Shown here piece after piece: positions 1 to 6,398 of a stretch of 39,993 bases of DNA. Under the pieces are notes generated by a model, which saw only the letters and a program-made list of their open reading frames with translations, had not been told where the DNA came from and made no database searches. The translations under genes and the position numbers were made by a program. Numbering within the stretch: position 1 is the stretch's first letter; each line of letters starts with the position of its first letter. Origin of the DNA: Virgibacillus profundi (GTDB lineage Bacteria; Bacillota; Bacilli; Bacillales; Amphibacillaceae); assembly GCF_002287375.1 (NCBI RefSeq), contig NZ_NPOA01000019.1:1-39993 (forward strand). Direction: 5' to 3'.

Positions 1-260
1 GGTCATACTAATTATACCATTTTGGGGGTTTTTTTTATGCGAATTCTGTTAAATTGAGGCTAGATTATACAGATTTTCACTTCTTCTGAGATTTTGGGCT
101 AGAATGGTGACTTTTTCACTGGTCTCGAACCGTCCCCGTGTATCTATTCCCCGTGTATCTATTCCAAAATTAATTTAGGGGGTCCTACGAACAAAAAGCG
201 GGTTTACAACGCTAAGCCCATTTTCTTAACGGTACCCCTTTATGCAGTTTTAATTTATTC
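1..260. other. Left-edge intergenic region
   Basis: No coding signal is visible. The stretch holds half of a dispersed repeat (126-142) and, at about 190-215, a weak hairpin (GGGTT...AGCCC) that could end the minus-strand peptidase transcript. An upstream gene may lie beyond the window. Confidence 0.5.
126..163. repeat. Half copy of the GAACCGTCCCC repeat, with 15-bp tandem duplication
   Basis: GAACCGTCCCC at 127-137 matches the right arm of the palindromic element at 2261-2354. The following 15-mer CCCCGTGTATCTATT occurs twice in tandem (134-148 and 149-163). Only one arm is present, so this is a degraded or solo copy. Confidence 0.6.
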
Positions 261-1058
261 CTATTCATCAGATTTTTGAAATCTTATTCTATCCTTATTT
301 GTTGGAATCCCATTATTTACTTTTTCCCATATGCCATTTTTAAATATTTCGTATTGTTCAAAAGCAAAAAGCAATCCTTTTGCAGTAGCTATGTTACTAC
401 TATCCATAAGTTGAATATGCAAATGCGGAGCAAAGGAGTTACCTGAATGACCAACTCTACCAATAACTTCACCTTTTTTTACACGCTGACCAACTGAAAC
501 CTGAATTGACCCTGTTTGAAGATGGACTAATCCAGCATATACATTGTCGGCACATTCTATAATGATGTAGTTGCCAGCAACTGATTGTATGTCGTCTTTT
601 TTCGGGTCGAAATAATGAGCATTTTTATAAGCGTTAGACATATCTGAAAGCAATTTTGTTCTTGCTCGTTCTTTATAACCATCCTCTGCTTGGACAATGA
701 TTCCGTCACAAGGAGCAAATACTTCTTGCCCCCAACAATAATATTCATTTAAGGGAACCCCAAAAAGTAGATATTGTGCCAAACTAGTGCGATAGGCGGG
801 CCAGCCCTTTCTTTCCCAATCCACTTGAATAAAGTCATAAGCATATCTTGATCCTAATTGGTTTGTGCCGTGACTCGGAATTTTTGCCCCTGGCGTGTTA
901 GGAGAGTACCATTCTCCTCTCAAAGGAAACTCTACAATTATCGGCGCACGCACGTCAATCATCTCATATCCCTCCTCCGTCGATTCTTTACCTACATTAT
1001 TGAAAATGACTAGTCTTACAAGGGCAAGTCCCAGTACGATACTGATCCGTGCAGGCAT
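261..1058 (-). CDS. M23 (LytM-type) family metallopeptidase
   Basis: Likely a zinc peptidase or a peptidase-fold protein acting on the cell wall outside the membrane. The C-terminal half has the M23 layout: a His/Asp pair in SHG...RYAYDF, the turn 'VFAPCDGIIVQAEDG', the glycine-rich 'VKKGEVIGRVGHSGNS', and the HxH zinc motif in PHLHIQL. The N-terminus after the chosen ATG has a short hydrophobic stretch (MPARISIVLGLALVRLVIF) that could be a signal anchor. An ATG at 1154 is open, but it lies inside the upstream regulator gene; the ATG at 1058 follows its stop by 20 nt and has AAGGGATTGGG upstream. A TTG at 1073 is an alternative. It probably forms an operon with the TetR gene and so shares its autoregulated promoter. 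Family call firm; physiological role unknown. Confidence 0.8.
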   Translation of the reverse strand: MPARISIVLGLALVRLVIFNNVGKESTEEGYEMIDVRAPIIVEFPLRGEWYSPNTPGAKIPSHGTNQLGSRYAYDFIQVDWERKGWPAYRTSLAQYLLFGVPLNEYYCWGQEVFAPCDGIIVQAEDGYKERARTKLLSDMSNAYKNAHYFDPKKDDIQSVAGNYIIIECADNVYAGLVHLQTGSIQVSVGQRVKKGEVIGRVGHSGNSFAPHLHIQLMDSSNIATAKGLLFAFEQYEIFKNGIWEKVNNGIPTNKDRIRFQKSDE

Positions 1059-1077
1059 ACGTTTTTTTCCCAATCCC

Positions 1078-1710
1078 TTATTTATTGCTTGACGTGTAGA
1101 ATACTTTTCTAAGTTCAACAAAATATCCATCGAGTTTTTCAACAATGAGTTCATAGTTCAAAGCAGGAGATTCTGAATTTCTAATAGCATCTAATATTTC
1201 ATTGGTAAATCCAATATTAGACCAAAATATAAACTGCTTGCACTTTTCTATATCCAGCTCCTTTCTAAACTTAGCTTCATCTATTTCATCAAATAATTTA
1301 GGATAACAGCTTGAATGTTCTTTGCGTGATCTATTTTCGAGTTCCTCATTAATTTCTTTGGAATTAGTAGTTCGTGAAAGTTTATTAAACTCTAAAATCC
1401 AAGGGTACTTTTCCGATAATTTAATTTGCAAAAGATATGATTGACGCAATCTGTCAAAAATATCTTTTTCATCATAATTCATCAATTCAAAATATTCCTT
1501 TTTAATTAGGTCAGAGAAGTAATCATACACTACAAGAAATAGCTCCTGCTTGTTACTTACATAGTGGAACATAAGGGCTTTAGAAATTCCGGCTTCTTTT
1601 GCTATTACATTAGTTGAAGCGTTTTCATACTCCTGTGAAGAAAATTCCTTTAACGCTGCATTTAGAATTGCGTTCCTTCTTTTAGAGTCTAAATCTAATA
1701 ATTTTGTCAA
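1078..1710 (-). CDS. TetR/AcrR family transcriptional regulator
   Basis: A 210-aa regulator with the usual TetR build: an N-terminal helix-turn-helix (about residues 10-55, with 'RRNAILNAALKEFSSQ', 'NVIAKEAGISKALMFHYVSN' and 'KQELFLVVYDYF') and an all-helical ligand-binding C-terminus of unknown specificity. The start is TTG, set by AGGAGT 9 nt upstream. Two similar 15-16 bp palindromes overlap its promoter (1741-1789), the normal arrangement for autorepression. The M23 gene follows directly downstream, so that gene is the obvious co-regulated target. Most TetR proteins neighbour efflux pumps or enzymes, so pairing with a peptidase is less common. Confidence 0.88.
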   Translation of the reverse strand: MTKLLDLDSKRRNAILNAALKEFSSQEYENASTNVIAKEAGISKALMFHYVSNKQELFLVVYDYFSDLIKKEYFELMNYDEKDIFDRLRQSYLLQIKLSEKYPWILEFNKLSRTTNSKEINEELENRSRKEHSSCYPKLFDEIDEAKFRKELDIEKCKQFIFWSNIGFTNEILDAIRNSESPALNYELIVEKLDGYFVELRKVFYTSSNK

Positions 1711-1740
1711 TATCAGTCACTCCTTAATAAGAAACAAGAT

Positions 1741-1789
1741 TAACCTACTAGGTCAATTTCATTATAGGATTATTTACCTGAAAGGTCAA
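1741..1789 (-). promoter_or_regulatory. SigA promoter with two TetR-type operator palindromes
   Basis: Reading the minus strand, TTGACC (1784-1789), a 17-nt spacer and TATAAT (1761-1766) form a near-consensus SigA promoter. Two related palindromes of the form TGACCT-NNN-AGGTWA lie at 1774-1789, covering the -35, and at 1741-1756, just downstream of the -10. Such placement would block RNA polymerase when a dimeric repressor binds. The sites being operators of the adjacent TetR protein is inference from position and symmetry. Confidence 0.75.
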
Positions 1790-2020
1790 CAAATATGTTA
1801 GTTAAACAAGAATTAAACAACTATAAAGTGCCTTATTACAATAAAATGTAGTAAGATGCTTATGTTTTTTATAATAGTTAACTTGTGAAGCCATTGCGGC
1901 AGTCGGATCAATTAAATCACCTACCAAACCCCAAAAGTAAATTCTTTTAAAAAACTTTCCGCCTTTTTGCCCCCTAATGCTAACTCCTTTCGATTGTATA
2001 AGTGAAGGGAGGGAAACGTT

Positions 2021-2197
2021 ATGGAAAAACGAACAATGTCTGTTGAAGATGTAGCGATCTATCTGGGACTACATAAAGACACAATTTATGATCTTGTAAA
2101 AGGAAAAAAGATTCCCCATATCAAAATTGGCGGCAGAATCTTTTTCTTGGTAGATGTACTAGAGAAATGGATGATGGAAAGAATGCAAGAATGGTGA
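2021..2197 (+). CDS. Small excisionase-type helix-turn-helix DNA-binding protein
   Basis: A 58-aa protein starting at an ATG behind GGGAGGG. It has the MerR/excisionase winged-helix pattern of the HTH_17 family: 'MSVEDVAIYLGLHKDTIYDL' as the HTH, then 'GKKIPHIKIGGRIFF' as the wing, then a short C-terminal helix. Such proteins act as excisionases or small regulators in phages and integrative elements. It heads a run of same-strand replication genes (initiator, loader, helicase), which supports a mobile-element replication/excision module. No integrase is present nearby. Confidence 0.82.
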   Translation: MEKRTMSVEDVAIYLGLHKDTIYDLVKGKKIPHIKIGGRIFFLVDVLEKWMMERMQEW

Positions 2198-2260
2198 ATT
2201 GCTAAATTTGAAAGGAAAACTTTCTAGCAGTAATTTGCCTTTTTGGCATTGCCTGGTAAA

Positions 2261-2354
2261 CGCGGGGACGGTTCTCCCGTTTCACTTAGTTTTGTGTAAA
2301 ACTAAAATATCTATTTCTGTTGCTTTATTTGCAACACAAGAACCGTCCCCGTGT
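2261..2354. repeat. Palindromic repeat (GGGGACGGTTCT/AGAACCGTCCCC family)
   Basis: The left arm CGGGGACGGTTCT (from 2263) and right arm AGAACCGTCCCCG bound about 94 bp containing 'ttttgtgtaaaacta' and 'gttgctttatttgcaac' sub-hairpins. Related arms occur at 126, 21798-21868, 24080 and 26314. It sits between the HTH gene and the initiator gene, inside what was probably one operon, and looks like a miniature non-autonomous element. Confidence 0.75.
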
Positions 2355-2379
2355 ATCAATCTAAAGGAGATATGTAAAA

Positions 2380-3180
2380 ATGACTACACTTAATTTTCAC
2401 AAGGACAAAAACTTTTTTATGGATTGGATGGTGCTAAATCACATAACCACAGGAGAAATTGTGCTCTGGCACACGCTGATGAATATCGGAAATAGACTCG
2501 GACAAAGGAGTATTTTCAATGCACCTACTTCTACACTAATGAGATTTACTGGTCTATCCAAACAGAGTGTCATCAATGCAAGAAAGAAGCTGCTGGAACG
2601 TGGGTTTATCCGTTATGAAAAGGGAGGTCAAAATAAAGCGCCAATTTACGAAATGATCCCATTACATCAAGCGATCGGGCATTATTCTTCTTTTACGAAT
2701 ACCGAGAAGTTGACGCCACACTTGACGAAAGACTTGACCCAGGAGTTGACCCCAACTTTGACTCCAACTTCGACCCCAAACTTGCCCATACATAAAGTTA
2801 AAAATACAAAAGAAAAGAGTAGTAGTAGGGGAGAAAAGCGCGAAGTGAATTCACTTTTTAAGAGCTATGAAGAAAATATGAATAAGCTAACCCCAATGAT
2901 TGAAGATGAATTACAGACGTGGACAAAGGTGTTCGATGAAGAAATTGTAGTAGAAGCAATTCGGGAAAGTGTGAAAAAGGGAGGAAGAACCTTCAGCTAT
3001 CTAGAGAAAATCCTGCAGAATTGGAAGCAGGCTGGACTCGCGACGTTGGCAGAAGTAGAGACCTTTGAACTTGAAAAAGAATTGGAAAAGAACAAGAAAC
3101 TCATTCCTTTTCGCAAGCAAACAACAAATGAAGAATCCCAGGAAGATTTGTTTACTGAACTTTTAAAGGAGGACTTTTAA
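2380..3180 (+). CDS. DnaD-like replication initiator / primosome protein
   Basis: A 266-aa protein likely to bind an origin and recruit the helicase. Residues about 1-105 look like a winged helix (tryptophan-rich MDWMVLNHITTGEIVLWHTL, then 'FTGLSKQSVINARKKLLERG' and 'FIRYEKGGQNKAPIYE'). Residues about 110-137 are a low-complexity linker rich in Leu-Thr-Pro. Residues about 155-225 match the DnaD C-terminal fold ('SYEENMNKLTPMIEDELQTW', 'GGRTFSYLEKILQNWKQAGL'). The start has AAAGGAGAT upstream. The linker is encoded by seven 12-nt iterons (2708-2791), echoing phage lambda O, where the origin lies inside the initiator gene. The stop is followed at once by the next gene (TAA then ATG), so the genes are probably translationally coupled. 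It could equally be a prophage remnant still translated. Confidence 0.82.
   Translation: MTTLNFHKDKNFFMDWMVLNHITTGEIVLWHTLMNIGNRLGQRSIFNAPTSTLMRFTGLSKQSVINARKKLLERGFIRYEKGGQNKAPIYEMIPLHQAIGHYSSFTNTEKLTPHLTKDLTQELTPTLTPTSTPNLPIHKVKNTKEKSSSRGEKREVNSLFKSYEENMNKLTPMIEDELQTWTKVFDEEIVVEAIRESVKKGGRTFSYLEKILQNWKQAGLATLAEVETFELEKELEKNKKLIPFRKQTTNEESQEDLFTELLKEDF
2708..2791. repeat. Seven 12-bp iterons inside the initiator gene (candidate replication origin)
   Basis: Exact 12-nt phasing gives seven units close to ACTTGACCCCAA: the units begin at 2708, 2720, 2732, 2744, 2756, 2768 and 2780. The core TTGAC or TCGAC is kept in six of seven. An AT-rich tract (about 2795-2820) follows, as expected of a duplex-unwinding element. 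Phasing by 12 also keeps the reading frame, so a purely coding explanation (a repeated Leu-Thr-x-x linker) remains possible. Confidence 0.6.
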
Positions 3181-3504
3181 ATGAAAAAAGAAGAAGCATT
3201 AGAAGTATTACGGACTATTAATGAAATGTATCCACGATTCAATCTGACGAAGCGCAAAGCCAAGGTGTTAGTGCCTAACCTAATGCAAATGGATTATCAA
3301 GGGGTTATGAAAAATCTATCTGCATACATCATGGAACATCCTTATCCACCAATGCTTAGTGAGATTGCGGCTTACTTGGACGTGGAAGATTCACATCTGG
3401 AAGAAATGGAGAAATGGCAAGAAGAGGCTAAGAAAGTGTCTCCAAAAGTAAAAGAGCAGTTTCAAGAACAATTTGAGCAACTCATTAAAGCAAAAGGGAG
3501 GTAA
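3181..3504 (+). CDS. Replicative helicase loader/inhibitor-like protein (phage SPP1 G39P type)
   Basis: A 107-aa protein resembling the N-terminal domain of phage SPP1 G39P, which delivers the phage hexameric helicase to the initiator. Matching features are a start of the type KEEALEVLRTINEMYPRF, a middle MDYQGVMKNLSAYIMEHP and PPMLSEIAAYL, and a charged, disordered helicase-binding tail (EEMEKWQEEAKKVSPKVKEQ onward). It starts directly after the initiator stop; the ribosome site AAAGGAGG lies inside the initiator's last codons. Position between an initiator and a DnaB helicase is the SPP1-like order. The assignment rests on pattern recognition and gene order. Confidence 0.72.
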   Translation: MKKEEALEVLRTINEMYPRFNLTKRKAKVLVPNLMQMDYQGVMKNLSAYIMEHPYPPMLSEIAAYLDVEDSHLEEMEKWQEEAKKVSPKVKEQFQEQFEQLIKAKGR

Positions 3505-3510
3505 AGAGAA

Positions 3511-4797
3511 ATGGATACATATCATGCAGAGACAAGCATATTAGGCGCCATTTTATTGGAAGGCCCGCTTTTTAAAGAACTAAAAATTGATGAAAAATAC
3601 TTTAATTATGAAGAACACCGGAAGATTTTCTTAGCGATGAAGCAGGCGAGCAATGAGGAAAGAATGATTGATGTGGTCATTGTCACGATGACTTTGGGTG
3701 ATAAAATCTCGGGAATTGGTGGTGTTGCCTACCTGACAAAGCTTGTTGAATCTGTTCCAAGCACTGCAGCTTTCAAGCATTATGAACAAATTCTTATCGA
3801 AGCATACCAGCTTCATCAAGCAAAAAATGCAGTAAACCAATTCTTACAGGATTCTTCTACAAAATCCTTGGATCGTTTGTTGCAGGATATAACGGTATGT
3901 AGAGATACAAGCATTTCAAAAGAGGAAAAAAGTGCGTATGATAATCTGCTCGAAATTAGTAAAGAGTTAATGAAAGCAGAGCCAGAGACGTCGGGATACT
4001 TAACTTCACTTTCTACTTTTGACCAGATGACTGGAGGCTTGCAGCAGGGAGATTTGATTATCCTTGCTGCAAGACCCTCTGTAGGGAAAACAGCATTTGC
4101 CCTTAACTTAGCAGCTGGCCATTGTAAGCATGGAGGGACATCCCTCATCTTTAGCTTAGAGATGGGGACAAAGCAACTGCTGAAACGATTGATTTCTGCA
4201 GAAGGGGAAATCAATGCAAGTAAATGGCGTAATATCCATCATCGTTTTACAACAGAAGATTATGAGAGAGCGATGCGAGCAATCGGAGAAATGACCAATT
4301 GGAACGTAGAAATTTTTGATACAAAACACAGCCTTGCCGAAATTCGTGCTGGAATTAGGAAACAAATACACGAACATCCAAAAGAAAATCAACTTGTGAT
4401 CATCGACTATCTCCAGTTAATTGCACCTGCTGTCACTCGACGTGACCGACGGGATCTGGAAATTGGTGAGATCACAAGGGAACTTAAACTGCTCGCTCTA
4501 GAGCTGAAAATCCCAATCGTCCTGCTTTCCCAACTGTCACGCGGAGTGGACGCAAGGCAGGATAAACGACCGCTGATGTCTGACTTACGGGAGTCGGGAA
4601 ATATCGAGCAGGATGCAGATGTAATTTCCTTCCTGTATCGCGGGGACTATTACGATAAAAGGAGTATGCAGAAGAATGAGATGGAGGTCATTATAGCGAA
4701 GCAGCGGAATGGACCGACGGGGACGGTGAGGATGGAATTTATGAAGGAGTATGGGGTTGTGAGGGAGAGTGTGGGGGTTTGTGAGGTGGTAGGATGA
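3511..4797 (+). CDS. dnaB: DnaB-family replicative DNA helicase
   Basis: A 428-aa hexameric 5'-3' helicase of the DnaB type. The N-terminal domain begins 'AETSILGAILLEG' (about 5-17) and has the DnaB-N 'KYFNYEEHRKIFLAM' element. The RecA-like motor has Walker A ARPSVGKTAFA (about 187-197), Walker B VIIDYLQLI (about 294-302), and the motif 'SDLRESGNIEQDADVISFLY'. The ATG is preceded by GGGAGG and lies 6 nt after the loader gene. Slightly shorter than chromosomal DnaB (about 450 aa), and placed beside loader and initiator genes, so most likely the dedicated helicase of a mobile element rather than the housekeeping copy. The C-terminal 25 codons are unusually G-rich (runs of gtg/ggg). Confidence 0.92.
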   Translation: MDTYHAETSILGAILLEGPLFKELKIDEKYFNYEEHRKIFLAMKQASNEERMIDVVIVTMTLGDKISGIGGVAYLTKLVESVPSTAAFKHYEQILIEAYQLHQAKNAVNQFLQDSSTKSLDRLLQDITVCRDTSISKEEKSAYDNLLEISKELMKAEPETSGYLTSLSTFDQMTGGLQQGDLIILAARPSVGKTAFALNLAAGHCKHGGTSLIFSLEMGTKQLLKRLISAEGEINASKWRNIHHRFTTEDYERAMRAIGEMTNWNVEIFDTKHSLAEIRAGIRKQIHEHPKENQLVIIDYLQLIAPAVTRRDRRDLEIGEITRELKLLALELKIPIVLLSQLSRGVDARQDKRPLMSDLRESGNIEQDADVISFLYRGDYYDKRSMQKNEMEVIIAKQRNGPTGTVRMEFMKEYGVVRESVGVCEVVG

Positions 4798-4818
4798 TGG
4801 CAAGTGAAATGGCGTTGG

Positions 4819-4859
4819 GCTCCTTGTTGCAGTCAGTTTTGCAACGAGGGGCATTTTTT
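4819..4859 (+). terminator. Rho-independent terminator after the replication module
   Basis: GCTCCTTGTTGCA pairs with TGCAACGAGGGGC around the loop gtcagttt, followed by ATTTTTTA. It lies about 20 nt after the dnaB stop and closes the plus-strand replication operon. Confidence 0.85.
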
Positions 4860-4969
4860 ACATAAATGTTGAGGTAACTATTCGAAGTCTTGGTACTATT
4901 GAATAAAAAGTGATTTCTGAGGACTCTTCACATGTTTAACTAGGTACACATATAGTGTGATAAACATAT

Positions 4970-5257
4970 GTGAGGGATGTGAATGAAGTGGGGGATAAGC
5001 TTAGGAGTCTGCAAACAGATACGCCAGAGAAGGGATTCGAATTGGCTGTCAAACTTGCGCAAAAAGGGGTAGAGATAACACAGCCTTCTGAAAAAATAAG
5101 AAAAAAATTGCGACCGAAATACTCAACCAATGCAGATAGCTTAATCGCAGTATCTCAAGTAATCGCAATCCATTATCAAACGGTGGCTGCTGCGAATAAC
5201 TACTGGAAGACGAGAATCAATTACTAGTATTGGAAAAGCTACCTGTAGAATTAAACA
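4970..5257 (+). pseudogene. Frameshifted small gene of unknown function
   Basis: A GTG start gives 85 codons ending at 5227. The +1-shifted frame continues sensibly from about 5203 as 'LEDENQLLVLEKLPVELN', up to the repeat that begins at 5258. One missing base near 5203 (TAC-CTG read as TACTG) would explain this. The protein would be about 95 aa, mostly helical, containing 'KGFELAVKLAQKGVEI' and 'SLIAVSQVIAIHYQTVAAAN'. I do not recognise the family. A repeat abuts or cut off its 3' end. No strong ribosome site is visible before 4970 (GTGAGGG overlaps it), so the start is uncertain. Confidence 0.45.
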
Positions 5258-5309
5258 GGGTCAGTCCCTTGGTACACTAAAGTGATAGAGGAATGGGGGA
5301 CTGGCACCA
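5258..5309. repeat. Palindromic repeat (GGTCAGTCCC/GGGGGACTGGC family)
   Basis: Arms GGGTCAGTCCC and GGGGGACTGGCACC flank the shared core taaagtgatag. The same layout recurs at 24455-24501, 25203-25254 and 28597-28655, with half copies at 16146 and 36618. Confidence 0.8.
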
Positions 5310-5980
5310 TATTCCAGGGAACAAGCAAGAAGTCTGATAGTGCTAATGCCGAAAAAAGTGGTGATGCTTCGAATAATAGCTTACATAGAGAAAGAGAGTT
5401 ACTTTCGGATTCCATGGACAAAGCACCTGGATTAATTCCAGTTAGAACGATAACTTATGGCGACGAATCTGTAGATATCCCTTATTTTCTTAGAGATGCT
5501 TTTCTACTGCCACAACGATTTGAAGAATCAGAGCGCTTCTTAGTACGAATGGGCGGAGAAGAACAGGCGAGACTAATGAGCGAATTGCCAAGTAGATTGG
5601 ATGGATTTCATAAAAGAGTAACTCGCTATTATGAATCACATTCACAAACATTTTTTAACGAATTAAAACAGTTTATTACTGAGGAAGTCAGAAGAAGGAA
5701 ATTAATTCAAGATCGCCCTGGCGAATTGTTTTTATTCTATGAATCAAGTGAAATTGTAGTAACAGAAGATTTAGGGAAAATCCAGATTAATAAAGAAAAC
5801 TTTACAGGTATGCCTGGACTAATTGATCAACTGAATGAAGATGGCATAGAAAAAGTGAGTGATTTACCAAAAGAGTTGCTGGTTATTGGTAAATATAAAG
5901 GAGTTGGAAAAGGAAGAGTGGAGAGTTTCTTTCAGCAGTTGAAAACTATACAACGGTTAATGATGGCTAAGCTTGTTTAG
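5282..5980 (+). CDS. Unknown protein with C-terminal helix-hairpin-helix-like segment, 5' end probably lost
   Basis: An open frame of 232 codons whose apparent GTG start and first ~10 codons lie inside the repeat at 5258-5309. No ribosome site is visible, and the first internal ATG (5414) lacks one too. The true start was therefore probably displaced when the repeat arrived. The first 45 residues are polar and low-complexity. The C-terminal half contains 'FTGMPGLIDQLNEDGIEKVS' and 'IGKYKGVGKGRVESFFQQL', which looks like helix-hairpin-helix DNA-binding segments. This suggests a nucleic-acid-binding protein or the tail of a larger enzyme. I do not recognise the family. Confidence 0.5.
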   Translation: MIEEWGTGTIFQGTSKKSDSANAEKSGDASNNSLHRERELLSDSMDKAPGLIPVRTITYGDESVDIPYFLRDAFLLPQRFEESERFLVRMGGEEQARLMSELPSRLDGFHKRVTRYYESHSQTFFNELKQFITEEVRRRKLIQDRPGELFLFYESSEIVVTEDLGKIQINKENFTGMPGLIDQLNEDGIEKVSDLPKELLVIGKYKGVGKGRVESFFQQLKTIQRLMMAKLV

Positions 5981-6077
5981 GACCTTATAATACATATAAG
6001 AAATTCGCATTTAAACCTTGTTAAAAAGGTAGTTATTAAGCATGTCTAAAGGAATGGTTGATAATGAATAATCTTGT

Positions 6078-6104
6078 ATTGTTAGGTGCCAGACACCTAA
6101 CAAT
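6078..6104. repeat. Perfect 11-bp inverted repeat with GGTGCCAGACACC core
   Basis: ATTGTTAGGTG and CACCTAACAAT flank CCAGA. The core GGTGCCAGACACC resembles the ggtgtctggcacc motif at 8671. It may end the upstream transcript, but there is no T-run. Confidence 0.6.
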
Positions 6105-6262
6105 GACACGGTGATAGGCTTCACTTCATTAAAAGTGAAGCTAGGTATTACATGATATCTATTTTTTTGAATTGAATTGAGTTGAATTATAATTAACATA
6201 CACGAAGAGGTTAATTCAAAGGATTTACAATAAATTTAAAGTAGTTTCTAAAGGTTCGGATG

Positions 6263-6378
6263 TTAGTAATCAATTACTAATTAAATATTATTCAAGTATT
6301 AAATTGACAATCAACTTTTGATGTTGTATATTTGAATCATAATCGCCAAACATTAAAAGTTAGTAATTAAATACTAAC
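6263..6378 (+). promoter_or_regulatory. Methylase promoter flanked by two related operator-like palindromes
   Basis: A SigA-type promoter TTGACA (6304-6309), 17-nt spacer, TATATT (6327-6332) lies 66 nt before the methylase ATG. Upstream, TTAGTAAT-CA-ATTACTAA (6263-6280) is a perfect 8-bp inverted repeat. Downstream, GTTAGTA-ATTAAA-TACTAAC (6359-6378) is a perfect 7-bp inverted repeat with the same half-site TTAGTA. A dimeric repressor bound at both could loop or block the promoter. The regulator is not known; the broken Xre-like gene at 8816 is a candidate. Confidence 0.65.
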
Positions 6379-6398
6379 AGAAAAGGAGAGCGGGAAGT

